DNA of 50,076 nt, taken from contig DASVBE010000053.1 of the NCBI GenBank assembly GCA_036375995.1, positions 1 to 50,076 of the forward strand, written 5' to 3'. Position 1 is the first letter of the stretch. Each line of letters begins with the position of its first letter. The position numbers and the translations under genes are program-made. The stretch is from DASVBE01 sp036375995 (GTDB lineage Bacteria; Actinomycetota; Actinomycetes; Streptosporangiales; Streptosporangiaceae). Under the pieces are notes generated by a model, which saw nothing but the letters and a program-made list of their open reading frames with translations, was not told the DNA's origin and searched no databases. This document shows, in pieces, positions 30,746 to 39,192 of the stretch.

Positions 30746-30762
30746 TGCGGAAGATCAGGAGC

Positions 30763-31329
30763 ATGACCTTGCCGTCCGGCGGCTCCGCCTGGGCCGGCCT
30801 GGCCGCTCCCGGCCCGGCCGCTCATGGCGCCCGCCCGCGCGGGCTGGCCGCGCCGGGCGGCCAGGAGACGGCGCTGGCGGGTACGGCCGGGGCGGACGGG
30901 GCCGGCCCCGGCCTGCTGGAGCTGGCCGGCGACGAGGCGCGGCTGCCGGCCGGCAGCAAACTGGCCGACGAGCGGGCCGCGGCCCGCCGCTGCTTCGTGA
31001 TCCTGGACGGCCAGGCCACCGTGGAGCGGGCCGGGGCCCGCTGCCGGGGCCTGGGCCGCGGCGACTTCGTCGGCCTGATCGGCGCGGACGGCAGCCCGCT
31101 GCCGCTGGCCGGCGTCACCGTCCGGCTGGAGACCAGCGCCCGCGTGCTGGTCATCGACCCGGTGCGGCTGGCCACGCTGATCGGCGCCCACCCGGAGTAC
31201 GCGGCGGAATGGCAGGGCTTGTCCAGCAGGCTGGGCCGGCCAGGGGCGGCAGACGGGGCGGGGGGAGGGCCGGCCCCGCCGTGGCGGCTGAGCGGGACCG
31301 GCCCTCCCCCGGCCCCGTCACCCGCCTGA
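30763..31329 (+). CDS. Cyclic nucleotide-binding-like domain protein without DNA-binding domain
   Basis: A 188-aa protein. After a ~55-residue Ala/Gly-rich N-terminus comes a Crp-like beta roll: LPAGSKLADERAAARRCFVILDGQATVERAG (about 66-96), then LGRGDFVGLIG and SARVLVIDPVRLATLIGAHP. This matches the cNMP fold, but no phosphate-binding-cassette residues can be assigned and no HTH follows. The C-terminus is Gly/Pro-rich. ATG 30763 is preceded closely by AGGAG. It may be a sensor module for a partner protein. Hairpin element B starts 5 bp after the stop. Confidence 0.65.
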   Translation: MTLPSGGSAWAGLAAPGPAAHGARPRGLAAPGGQETALAGTAGADGAGPGLLELAGDEARLPAGSKLADERAAARRCFVILDGQATVERAGARCRGLGRGDFVGLIGADGSPLPLAGVTVRLETSARVLVIDPVRLATLIGAHPEYAAEWQGLSSRLGRPGAADGAGGGPAPPWRLSGTGPPPAPSPA

Positions 31330-31333
31330 CCCC

Positions 31334-31497
31334 AGGGCATGCCCTGCCGATCTTCGGTCTGCTGCGCGTCCGCCTGCGGGCGCCTCGCGGCGTTGCCGTG
31401 GTCGCCCATCGCGGAGCTATGGGCGGTTCCTCCGCCGCCTTGCGATGCATCCCGCAGGCGGCCGCTCGCGACGACCAAGACCGACAGGACACGCCCT
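31334..31497. repeat. Hairpin repeat element, copy B (MITE-like)
   Basis: A 164-bp relative of the element at 28490-28654. The outer arms start AGGGC(A/G)TG(C/T)CCTG at both ends (about 17 of 21 paired). Inner arms CCGCCTGCGGG (31370-31380) and CCCGCAGGCGG (31451-31461) pair perfectly. The stems differ in sequence from copy A, but pairing and the core are kept. It also fills a convergent junction and completes the TAG stop of the XdhC-like gene. Confidence 0.8.
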
Positions 31498-32083
31498 AAC
31501 CGGCCGCGGGCACCGGGAAGGCGAAGCCGCCCGGGCGGCCGTTGCGGTCGGCGATGAGCCCGGCCAGCGTGGCGATGGCGATCTCGGCCGGGTTCCGTGA
31601 GCCGATATTCAGCCCGATCGGCCGGTGCACCCGGGCGATCTCCGGCTCCGGGACGCCGAGCCCGGCCAGCGCCGGGATGTGCGGCGCCGGGTGCCGGGGG
31701 TTGCCCATCACGCCGACCCAGCGGGCGCCGGAGGCCAGCGCCTGCTGCAGGACCAGGCCGAGTTCGGGCCGGTGGTGGTCGGTGACGACCACGTCGGCGT
31801 CCCAGCCGGAGCCCGCGGGCAGCGCGGCCAGCGGCTCGAAGCCGGCCTGCCGGGCAGCCTCGGCCTGCTCCGGGTCGGGCTCGGCGAGCACCGGGCGGAA
31901 CCCGGCGTCCTGGCCGTAGCTCAGCAGGAACCTGGCCACCGGCGAGAAGAACACCGCGACCAGGGCCCGCCCCGTCTCGGGCGCGGGTGCATGCCCGTGC
32001 GCCACCTCGCAGGTGGGATCCTCGGCCGCGGTGCTGTCGCTGATGATGCTGGTGAGAGTGCTGTTCTCAGCGGCGCTGGTCAT
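31496..32083 (-). CDS. XdhC-like Rossmann domain protein
   Basis: A 195-aa protein matching the C-terminal Rossmann half of XdhC/CoxI, the chaperone that inserts sulfurated molybdenum cofactor into xanthine dehydrogenase-type enzymes. Conserved parts are VFFSPVARFLLSYGQDAGFRPVLAEPDP (about 45-72), DADVVVTDHHRPELG, WVGVMGNPRH and ARVHRPIGLNIGSRNPAEIAIATLAGLIADRNGRP. The N-terminal CoxI domain is absent. TAAGCT lies 7 nt before ATG 32083. A molybdate/cofactor-binding Mop gene is divergent 43 bp away. No molybdoenzyme gene is in the window. Confidence 0.82.
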   Translation of the reverse strand: MTSAAENSTLTSIISDSTAAEDPTCEVAHGHAPAPETGRALVAVFFSPVARFLLSYGQDAGFRPVLAEPDPEQAEAARQAGFEPLAALPAGSGWDADVVVTDHHRPELGLVLQQALASGARWVGVMGNPRHPAPHIPALAGLGVPEPEIARVHRPIGLNIGSRNPAEIAIATLAGLIADRNGRPGGFAFPVPAAG

Positions 32084-32090
32084 GCCTTCG

Positions 32091-32096
32091 AGCTTA
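32091..32096 (-). promoter_or_regulatory. -10 hexamer of a leaderless promoter (XdhC-like gene)
   Basis: TAAGCT on the minus strand is followed by 7 nt and ATG 32083. The same AT-rich spot (TTAATC on plus) could serve the divergent Mop gene. Confidence 0.5.
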
Positions 32097-32126
32097 ATCA
32101 CCGTCCGGTGCGGGAAAGTGGCCGCC

Positions 32127-32336
32127 ATGAAGCTCAGCGCACGCAACCAGATCAGGGCCCGGGTCACCGGGATCACGCACGGCGAGGCCACCGCCAACGT
32201 GGTGCTGGACGCGAACGGCACCCGGCTGGTCGCCTCGATTACCGTCGAAGCCGCCCAGGAACTGGGCCTCACCGAGGGCAGCGAGGTGGTCGCCGTGATC
32301 AAGGCCTCCGACGTCATCCTGGCCACCGGCGCCTGA
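32127..32336 (+). CDS. Molybdenum-pterin-binding (Mop/TOBE) protein
   Basis: A 69-aa single Mop domain, complete from MKLSARNQIRARVTGITHGEATANVVLD to VVAVIKASDVILA. Mop proteins assemble as hexamers that bind molybdate or tungstate oxyanions and act as storage or buffering proteins. ATG 32127 gives the standard family length; an in-frame upstream ATG at 32013 lies in the divergent XdhC gene and is rejected. Only a weak purine stretch precedes the start. The neighbouring XdhC-like gene supports a role in molybdenum handling. Confidence 0.9.
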   Translation: MKLSARNQIRARVTGITHGEATANVVLDANGTRLVASITVEAAQELGLTEGSEVVAVIKASDVILATGA

Positions 32337-32362
32337 CCGCGACTGACCGCGCCTGGGCGGCG

Positions 32363-34120
32363 TCAGCGCCGCTCGGCCAGCAGGGCGCGGACGCCGTCGA
32401 TCAGCGGGGTCATCCTCGCGGCGGCGGACGCCCGGGCCTCCGCTAGCGGCCGGCCCGGCGGCTCGGTGACCTCCAGGTAGGCCTTGATCTTGGGCTCGGT
32501 GCCGCTCGGGCGGATGACCACCCGGGCCCCGTCGAGCTCGTACCGGAGCAGGTCCGCGGGCGGCAGCCCGGCCGACCCGGCGGACAGGTCAGCGCTGGCC
32601 AGGACCGGCTGGCCGCCGAGGGCGGCGGGCGGCCGGGCGCGCAGCCCGGCCATCACCGGTCCTGGCTCCGCGGTGGGCAGCGTGACCTGCCGCGTCAGGT
32701 GGACGCCGTGCGCGGTCTCCAGTGCGTCGTACACGGTCAGCAGCGAGCCGCCCGCGGCCCGGGCGGCGGCGGCCAGGCCCAGCGCGGCCAGGGCGGCCCC
32801 GATGCCATCCTTGTCCCGCACCACGTCGCCAACCGCGTAACCGAGGGCCTCCTCGTAGCCGAACAGGTAGCGGGTGCCCGGGTGGCCCGCGCCGCCCCGG
32901 ACGATCCACTTGAAGCCGGTCAGCGTCCGCACGTACTGCGCTCCGGCCGCCTCGGCGATCCGGGCCAGCAGCGTGCCGGACACCACCGTGCTCACCACCA
33001 GGCGCGCGCCAGGATCCGGCTGGTCCGCGGTCCGGTCCAGCAGGTAACTGCCGAGCAGGGCCCCGGTCTGGTCGCCGGTCAGCGTCCGCCAGCCACCTGG
33101 AGCGGCCGGGTCCGGCACGGCGAGGGCCAGCCGGTCCCCGTCCGGGTCGCTGGCCACCACCAGGTCCGCCCCGGTTTCCCTGGCCGCGGCCAGGGCCAGG
33201 TCCAGCGCCCCCGGCTCCTCCGGGTTGGGGAACGCGACGGTCGGGAAGTCAGGATCCGGCTCCGCCTGCGCCGGAACCACGTACGGCGCCGGGTAACCGG
33301 CCAGCGCGAACGCCCGCAGCGCCAGCCCTTTCGCCACCCCGTGCAGTGGCGTGTAGACGAACCGCAGCCCGGTCGCCGCCACCGGGGCAGTGGTGGCGGC
33401 CGGGGAGCCGGCCGCCGAGGCGGGCCCGGCGTCGGGGCTGACGGCGGGGCTGACGGTGGTCAGCGCGGTCAGGTACGCGGCGGCGACCTCGTCGCCGTAC
33501 CGGGTGATCAGCGGGCTGTCCGGCGGGGCGACCGGGATCCGGGACAGCGGGCCGAGGCCGCGGATCGTGGCCTCGATCTCGGCGTCGGCGGGCGGGATGA
33601 TCTGCGCGCCGTCCGCGGTGTACAGCTTGTAGCCGTTGTCGGCGGGCGGGTTGTGGCTGGCGGTGACCATGATGCCGGCCGCGGCGTGCAGGTGCCGTAC
33701 CGCGAACGCGAGCAGCGGTGTGGGCTGCTGCGGCGGCAGGAGATGGACCGCGATGCCCGCACCGGCCAGCACCGAGGCCGCCTCGGCGGCGAAGTCCGCG
33801 GACCGGTGCCGGGCGTCGCACCCGATGACCACGCCCGCCGCGGGGGCCCCCGGCTGATGCGCGGGCAGCCACTGGGTCAGCGCCGCGGTCGCGGCCCGGA
33901 CCACGGCCCGGTTCATCCGGTTCGGCCCGGCCGCGATCGCGCCGCGCAGCCCGGCCGTGCCGAATTCCAGCCGCCCGCCGAACCTGTCGGCCAGCTCGTC
34001 CCAGGCGGCCGCGCTGCCGTCCGCGAGCAGTGCCCTCAGCTCGTCCTGGTCGCCTGGATCCGGATCATCCGCGATCCAGGCGAGAACCCGGTCCCGCAGC
34101 GCCTCCCGGCCGGCGGGCAC
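32363..34120 (-). CDS. Alpha-phosphohexomutase, probable PGM2-type phosphopentomutase
   Basis: A 585-aa phospho-sugar mutase. The catalytic Ser is in MVTASHNPPADNGYKLYTADG, the Mg2+ loop is ASDPDGDRLAL, the sugar-binding loop is FGYEEALGYAVGDVVRDKDG and the phosphate loop is RPSGTEPKIKAYLEV. The DNGYKLY..GAQI and GYEEALGY..RDKDG patterns recall PGM2-type enzymes, which interconvert ribose- or deoxyribose-1-phosphate and the 5-phosphate. It follows purine nucleoside phosphorylase (1 bp between stop and start) at the end of the nucleoside transporter operon, and no deoB is present. Phosphomannomutase is the usual automatic label and remains possible. Confidence 0.88.
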   Translation of the reverse strand: MPAGREALRDRVLAWIADDPDPGDQDELRALLADGSAAAWDELADRFGGRLEFGTAGLRGAIAAGPNRMNRAVVRAATAALTQWLPAHQPGAPAAGVVIGCDARHRSADFAAEAASVLAGAGIAVHLLPPQQPTPLLAFAVRHLHAAAGIMVTASHNPPADNGYKLYTADGAQIIPPADAEIEATIRGLGPLSRIPVAPPDSPLITRYGDEVAAAYLTALTTVSPAVSPDAGPASAAGSPAATTAPVAATGLRFVYTPLHGVAKGLALRAFALAGYPAPYVVPAQAEPDPDFPTVAFPNPEEPGALDLALAAARETGADLVVASDPDGDRLALAVPDPAAPGGWRTLTGDQTGALLGSYLLDRTADQPDPGARLVVSTVVSGTLLARIAEAAGAQYVRTLTGFKWIVRGGAGHPGTRYLFGYEEALGYAVGDVVRDKDGIGAALAALGLAAAARAAGGSLLTVYDALETAHGVHLTRQVTLPTAEPGPVMAGLRARPPAALGGQPVLASADLSAGSAGLPPADLLRYELDGARVVIRPSGTEPKIKAYLEVTEPPGRPLAEARASAAARMTPLIDGVRALLAERR

Positions 34121-34121
34121 G

Positions 34122-34946
34122 TTAGGCGATCCGGGGCAGGAGCGTGGCCAGCAGGGTGCCCATGCGGGTGGCGGCCAGACGGCCGGCCTCCACGACCTCG
34201 GCGTGGTCCAGGGCGCCCCCGCCCAGGCCCGCGGCCAGGTTGGTGACCAGCGACACGGCGAGGACCTCGGCGCCGAGATGGCGGGCGGCGATGGCCTCCA
34301 GGGCGGTGGACATGCCGACCAGGTCGGCGCCCAGGGTCCGCAGCATCGCGATCTCGGCCGGGGTCTCGTAGTGCGGTCCCGGCAGCGCCGCGTACACGCC
34401 CTCGGCCAGGCTGGGGTCGGCCTCCCGGGCCAGGCCGCGGAGCCGGGCGGAGTACAGGTCGGTCAGGTCCACGAAGCGGGGCGGGTAGCCGTCGGCCGGC
34501 GACGCGCCGGACAGCGGTGACCGGGCGGTCAGGTTCAGGTGGTCGCGGATCAGCACCGGCTGGCCGACCTGGTAGCCCGCCCTGATCCCGCCCGCCGCGT
34601 TGGTGAGCACGACCGTGCGGCAGCCCGCGGCCACCGCGGTCCGCACGCCGTGCACGATCACCTCGACCGGGTGGCCCTCGTACAGGTGCGTCCGGCCCAG
34701 GAAGACCAGCACCCGCAGGCCGCCCACGGCCAGCGAGCGGACCGCCGGGGTGTGCCCGGGCACCGTGGGCGGGGCGAACCCGCCCAGGTCGGCCAGGGGC
34801 ACCTCGGCCGCCGCCGGGCCGATCGCGTCGGCCGCGGGCGCCCAGCCGGAGCCGAGCACCACCGCGGCGTCGTGCCGGTCCTGACCGGTCCGCGCGGCCA
34901 GCTGGGCGGCGCTGGCCGCCGCGGTGGCGTACGGGTCCACGGTCAC
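34122..34946 (-). CDS. Purine nucleoside phosphorylase
   Basis: A 274-aa trimeric-type (PNP/MTAP family) phosphorylase that splits purine nucleosides into base and (deoxy)ribose-1-phosphate. Visible motifs are VVLGSGWAPAADAIG (about 24-38), FLGRTHLYEGH, VVLTNAAGGI, the purine-site GPHYETPAEIAMLRTLGADLVGMSTALEAIAARHLG and VSLVTNLAAGLGG. GTG 34946 overlaps the permease stop as GTGA. Its place between the nucleoside permeases and the mutase means imported purine nucleosides are processed by the same transcript. Confidence 0.94.
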   Translation of the reverse strand: MTVDPYATAAASAAQLAARTGQDRHDAAVVLGSGWAPAADAIGPAAAEVPLADLGGFAPPTVPGHTPAVRSLAVGGLRVLVFLGRTHLYEGHPVEVIVHGVRTAVAAGCRTVVLTNAAGGIRAGYQVGQPVLIRDHLNLTARSPLSGASPADGYPPRFVDLTDLYSARLRGLAREADPSLAEGVYAALPGPHYETPAEIAMLRTLGADLVGMSTALEAIAARHLGAEVLAVSLVTNLAAGLGGGALDHAEVVEAGRLAATRMGTLLATLLPRIA

Positions 34947-36211
34947 GCCCTGATGTACGGCTGGCCGTCGGCCGCGGGCGCCCGGACCCGGCCGACCAGG
35001 CCGGCCACCGCGATGATCGTGGCCACGTACGGGGCCATCAGCAGGATGTAGGACGGGATCGGCACGTTGATGGTGGACAGCGTGGACTGCAGCGAGTTGG
35101 CGAAGCCGAACAGCAGCGCCGCCGCGGTCGCGCCGAGCGGCGTCCACCGGCCGAAGATCATCGCGGCCAGGGCGATGTAGCCGAGGCCCGAGGACATGTC
35201 CTTGCTGAACGTGCCGACCGAGCCGACGGTCAGGTAGGCGCCGCCAATGCCCGCGATCAGGCCGCCCATGATCACGTTGCGGTACCGGGTGGCCAGCACC
35301 CGGATGCCGACCGTGGCGGCCGCGATCGGGTGCTCGCCGACGGCGCGGACCCGCAGCCCCCACCGGGTCCGGAACAGGCCCACCTGCACCAGGATGATCA
35401 GCGCGTACATGATGTACAGGAAGATCGTCGAGTCGAAGAAGATGGGGCCGATGATCGGGATGTCGCCCAGGACGGGGATCTTGATCGCGCTGAAGGTGTT
35501 GCCGGTGTTCAGGTCCGGGCGGGGCACCAGCAGCCGGTTGTTCAGGTAGCCGGTCAGCCCGGAGGCCAGCACGTTCAGCACCACGCCCAGGATGATCTGG
35601 TCGACCAGGTAGGCGATCGCGAACCAGGCCAGCACCAGGCCGAGCAGCCCGCCGGCCAGCGACCCGGTGATCAGGCCGAGCCACAGGCTGCCGAACGCGC
35701 TGGCCACCACCGCGGCGGAGAACGCGCCCATCAGCAGCTGGCCCTCGATCGCGATGTTGATCACGCCGGACCGCTCGCACATGCAGCCCGCCAGCGCGCC
35801 GAGGACCAGCGGGATGGACAGGTTCATCGTGCTCTGCAGCAGGTTGACCACGTTCAGCGGGATCGCGCTGCCCGCGTAGGCCCAGCACAGCAGCGAGATC
35901 ACGAAGAACGCCAGGACCACGCCGATGCTCACCCGGCGCCACGCCTTGCCCGGGTCGACGACCGCCCGGGCCACGCCGATCAGGATCGACGCCGCGCCCA
36001 GGACGTAGCACACGGTCGAGGCGGGCAGCGGCAGGTCGGGTACGTGCGCCGTGCCGCCCGCGGTGAACACGAAGGTGGCGTCGCCCGGCTTGGCGAACAG
36101 GCCGAACAGCAGGATGTCGACCAGGCCGAACAGCATGAACGACCCGGCCGCGATGTACCGGCGGGTCACGCTGACCGGCAGGGCCAGGGTGGGTGCGGTC
36201 AGCGCGGTCAT
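34943..36211 (-). CDS. Nucleoside ABC transporter permease 2
   Basis: A 422-aa inner-membrane subunit of the BPD_transp_2 type with about 10 helices. Characteristic stretches are NLSIPLVLGALAGCMCERSGVINIAIEGQLLMGAF (about 131-165) and the EAA-like loop TRWGLRVRAVGEHPIAAATVGI followed by GGLIAGIGGAYLTVG. This matches the YufQ/BmpD-type permease of nucleoside importers. It overlaps permease 1 as ATGA and purine nucleoside phosphorylase as GTGA. Confidence 0.93.
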   Translation of the reverse strand: MTALTAPTLALPVSVTRRYIAAGSFMLFGLVDILLFGLFAKPGDATFVFTAGGTAHVPDLPLPASTVCYVLGAASILIGVARAVVDPGKAWRRVSIGVVLAFFVISLLCWAYAGSAIPLNVVNLLQSTMNLSIPLVLGALAGCMCERSGVINIAIEGQLLMGAFSAAVVASAFGSLWLGLITGSLAGGLLGLVLAWFAIAYLVDQIILGVVLNVLASGLTGYLNNRLLVPRPDLNTGNTFSAIKIPVLGDIPIIGPIFFDSTIFLYIMYALIILVQVGLFRTRWGLRVRAVGEHPIAAATVGIRVLATRYRNVIMGGLIAGIGGAYLTVGSVGTFSKDMSSGLGYIALAAMIFGRWTPLGATAAALLFGFANSLQSTLSTINVPIPSYILLMAPYVATIIAVAGLVGRVRAPAADGQPYIRA

Positions 36212-37512
36212 GCGTTCCACCCCTTGGACACGGTCAGGTCGGCGGTGCGGGTCCGGCGGAGCCGGAACATCACCTTGATCAGCGGCGGGGCCGCGACGAA
36301 CAGCACGATCAGGCCCTGCAGCACCTGCACCACGTCGGAGGGCACCTGGGTGGCCGCTTCCATGTTGGTCCCGCCCGCGTGCAGGGCGCCGAACAGCAGC
36401 GCGGCCAGCACCACGCCGACCGGGCTGCCCCGGCCGAGCAGCGCCACCGTGATGCCGTCGAACCCGTAGGTGCCGTAGCTGTTGAAGGTGATCGTGTGCA
36501 GCGGGCCGAGGATGACCACGGCGCCGGCCAGTCCGGCCAGGCCGCCGGCCGCCAGCATCGCGTCGGCCCAGGTGCGCTCCACGCTCATGCCGGCGCTGCG
36601 GGCCGCGCCCGCGTTGGCGCCCACGGTGCGGAACCGGAACCCGATGGTCGACCGGGTGAGCAGCCACCACACCCCGGCCGCAGCGGCCAGCGCGACCAGG
36701 AAGCCCACATCGACCTGCGGCGGCGGGCCGCCCGCGTGCGGCAGCGCGGCGTTGGCCGCGATCGGCGGGCTGATCAGGTTGGCCTGCCCCGGCTGCTGCA
36801 GCGCGGTGGGCGTGCCGAGCAGGAACGACAGCAGGTTGTACATGATGTAGTTGAGCATGATCGTGACGATCACCTCGTGTGCCCCGGTCCTGGCCTTGAG
36901 CTCGCCGACCAGCCAGCCGGTCACCGCGCCGCCGATGAACCCGCCGGCCAGGCAGACGACGACGTGGATGACCGGCGGCAGGCTGACCCCGAAGCCCAGG
37001 TAGGTGGCCACGATCGCGCCGCCGACCCACTGCCCGGCGGCGCCGATGTTGAACAGCCCGGCCCGGAAGGCCAGCGCCACCGACAGGCCGGTCAGGATCA
37101 GCGGGGTGGCGTTCGAGCAGGTCTGCGACAGCGGGTAGAAGATCGCGCCGGCCGACCCGCCGTGGAACGCGGCCGAGACCGTGTGGAAGTTGATGATGGA
37201 GCCCTCGACCAGCGCGGTGTAGGCCGCCGCGGCCGCATCCCAGGCCTGGGCGATGGCCGAGCCCGGGGCGGAGAAGAAGATGCTCCACGCGTGCAGGACG
37301 TTGGTGTCGCTGAAGGCGATCAGCAGGCCGCCGAGCACCACCGCGACGACGATGGCCAGGATCGTGACCACCACCGGGTTGCCTTCCAGGATCGCGCTGA
37401 TGATGGCCTGGCTGAACGAGGGTGCCTGGCCAGCGCCGGCCGGCGGCTCACCCGGGGGCGGGGCCCCGCCCATCGGGGGAGAGGCCGGCCAGGCGCCCTG
37501 CGGTTCGCTCAT
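36208..37512 (-). CDS. Nucleoside ABC transporter permease 1
   Basis: A 434-aa subunit of the YufP/BmpC type. A ~50-residue Pro-rich cytosolic N-terminus is followed by about 9-10 helices. Diagnostic parts are TPLILTGLSVALAFRAGLFNIGAAGQWVGGAIVA (about 135-168) and the loop STIGFRFRTVGANAGAARSAGMSV, then GGLAGLAGAVVILG. It overlaps the ATPase gene as ATGA and permease 2 as ATGA. With the lipoprotein it forms the import channel. Confidence 0.93.
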   Translation of the reverse strand: MSEPQGAWPASPPMGGAPPPGEPPAGAGQAPSFSQAIISAILEGNPVVVTILAIVVAVVLGGLLIAFSDTNVLHAWSIFFSAPGSAIAQAWDAAAAAYTALVEGSIINFHTVSAAFHGGSAGAIFYPLSQTCSNATPLILTGLSVALAFRAGLFNIGAAGQWVGGAIVATYLGFGVSLPPVIHVVVCLAGGFIGGAVTGWLVGELKARTGAHEVIVTIMLNYIMYNLLSFLLGTPTALQQPGQANLISPPIAANAALPHAGGPPPQVDVGFLVALAAAAGVWWLLTRSTIGFRFRTVGANAGAARSAGMSVERTWADAMLAAGGLAGLAGAVVILGPLHTITFNSYGTYGFDGITVALLGRGSPVGVVLAALLFGALHAGGTNMEAATQVPSDVVQVLQGLIVLFVAAPPLIKVMFRLRRTRTADLTVSKGWNA

Positions 37513-39152
37513 GACGGCTCCTCCTGGCCCGGCTGCCCGGTATCACCGGCTTCGGCGACCGGGCTGCCCGGGTTCTCGACCCCGATGGTGCCGCCTGCCG
37601 CATCCAGCGGGCCGGCCTGGGCCGCCGGGCCCGCCGCGGCGTCACCGTCATCCGTATCAGTGCTCCCGCCCGTCATCAGCAGGCCGAGTTCCTCGACCGA
37701 CACGGTCGGCGGCCGGAACCCGGTGATCTTCCCCTCGTACATGACCGCGATCCGGTCGGCGAGTGCGTAGATCTCGTCCAGTTCCGAGGACACGATGAGG
37801 ACGGCCAGGCCCCGGTCGCGCTGCTCGACGAGGCGCCGGTGCACGAACTCGATCGACCCGACGTCCAGGCCGCGGGTGGGCTGGCTGGCCAGCAGCACGC
37901 GCAGTTCCCGGCCGATCTCCCGGGCCAGGATGACCTTCTGCTGGTTGCCGCCGGACAGCGAGGACACCGGGGCGGTGATGGACGTGGTGCGGATGTCGAA
38001 CTCGGGCACCCGCGCGGTGGCAGTGGCCCGGATCTGGTCCGGGTGCAGCGCGATGCCGCTCGCGAACGGCGGCTGGTCGTAGACGTCCAGGACCAGGTTG
38101 TCGGCCACCGGAAAGGCGTCGACCAGGCCGTCTTCCTGGCGGTCCTCCGGGATGTAGCCGATGCCGGCCTGCAGCCGGTCGTGCGGCGAGGCGGCGCTGA
38201 TGTCGTGGTCGCCGAGCAGCACGGTGCCGGCCGACGGGCGCAGGCCCATCAGCGCCTCGCACAGCTCAGTCTGGCCGTTGCCCTGCACGCCCGCGACGCC
38301 GAGGATCTCCCCCGAACGGACCTCGAAGGAGATCCCCTCCACCGCGGACCGGCCCGTGTCGCCGGGCACGACCAGGTCCCGCACGGCGAGCCGCACGTCG
38401 CCGGGCCGGGCCGCGTCCTTGCTGACCCGCAGCTGCACGCTACGGCCGACCATGAGGGCGGCCAGCTCGGCGTCGGTGGCGCTGGGCGGGCGCTCGCCGA
38501 CCACCCTGCCCTGCCGGATCACGGTGATCTTGTCGGCGATGGCCTGGACTTCCTTGAGCTTGTGCGAGATGAACACGATGGACCGGCCATCGGCGCGCAG
38601 CTCGCGCATGATGCGGAAGAGGTCCTGGGTCTCGCTGGGGGTGAGCACCGCGGTCGGCTCGTCCAGGATCAGCACGCTGGCCTCGCGCATCAGCGCCTTG
38701 ATGATCTCGACCCGCTGCTGGACCCCGACGGGGAGCTCCTCGACCACCGCGTCCGGGTCCACGTCCAGGCCGAACCGCTGGGACAGGTCCCGCACGTCGG
38801 CCCGGGCCCGCCGCCGGTCGAGCAGGCCGAACCGGCTGGTGCGCTCCAGGCCCAGGGTCACGTTCTCGGCCACGGTGAACACCGGGACGAGCATGAAGTG
38901 CTGGTGCACCATGCCGATGCGCTTGCCGATGGCGTCCTTGGGAGAGCGGATCGTGACCGGCTGGCCGTCCAGCCGGATCTCGCCCTCGTCGGGCTGGGTC
39001 AGCCCGTAGAGGACGTTCATCAGGGTCGACTTGCCGGCCCCGTTCTCGCCCAGCAGGGCGCGGATCTCGCCGGGCTCGACCGTCAGGTCAATCTGGTCGT
39101 TCGCCACCAGGCTGCCGAAACGCTTGGTGATGCCGGCTAGTTCAAGCTTCAC
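37509..39152 (-). CDS. Nucleoside ABC transporter ATPase (double domain)
   Basis: A 547-aa protein with two nucleotide-binding domains, as in RbsA/YufO-type ATPases. The first has GENGAGKS (about 35-42), the degenerate signature LPVGVQQRVEI and ASVLILDEPTAVL. The second has a degenerate Walker A (VAGVQGNGQTEL), SGGNQQKVILAREI and LLASQPTRGLDVGS. Such asymmetric sites are normal in this family. The C-terminal ~45 residues are Asp/Ala/Gly-rich. GTG 39152 follows AAAGGAG. Two strong hairpins separate it from the upstream lipoprotein gene. Confidence 0.94.
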   Translation of the reverse strand: MKLELAGITKRFGSLVANDQIDLTVEPGEIRALLGENGAGKSTLMNVLYGLTQPDEGEIRLDGQPVTIRSPKDAIGKRIGMVHQHFMLVPVFTVAENVTLGLERTSRFGLLDRRRARADVRDLSQRFGLDVDPDAVVEELPVGVQQRVEIIKALMREASVLILDEPTAVLTPSETQDLFRIMRELRADGRSIVFISHKLKEVQAIADKITVIRQGRVVGERPPSATDAELAALMVGRSVQLRVSKDAARPGDVRLAVRDLVVPGDTGRSAVEGISFEVRSGEILGVAGVQGNGQTELCEALMGLRPSAGTVLLGDHDISAASPHDRLQAGIGYIPEDRQEDGLVDAFPVADNLVLDVYDQPPFASGIALHPDQIRATATARVPEFDIRTTSITAPVSSLSGGNQQKVILAREIGRELRVLLASQPTRGLDVGSIEFVHRRLVEQRDRGLAVLIVSSELDEIYALADRIAVMYEGKITGFRPPTVSVEELGLLMTGGSTDTDDGDAAAGPAAQAGPLDAAGGTIGVENPGSPVAEAGDTGQPGQEEPS

Positions 39153-39192
39153 GGCAGCTCCTTTGCGAACGCGGTCGGCTCACCGGCCCGGC

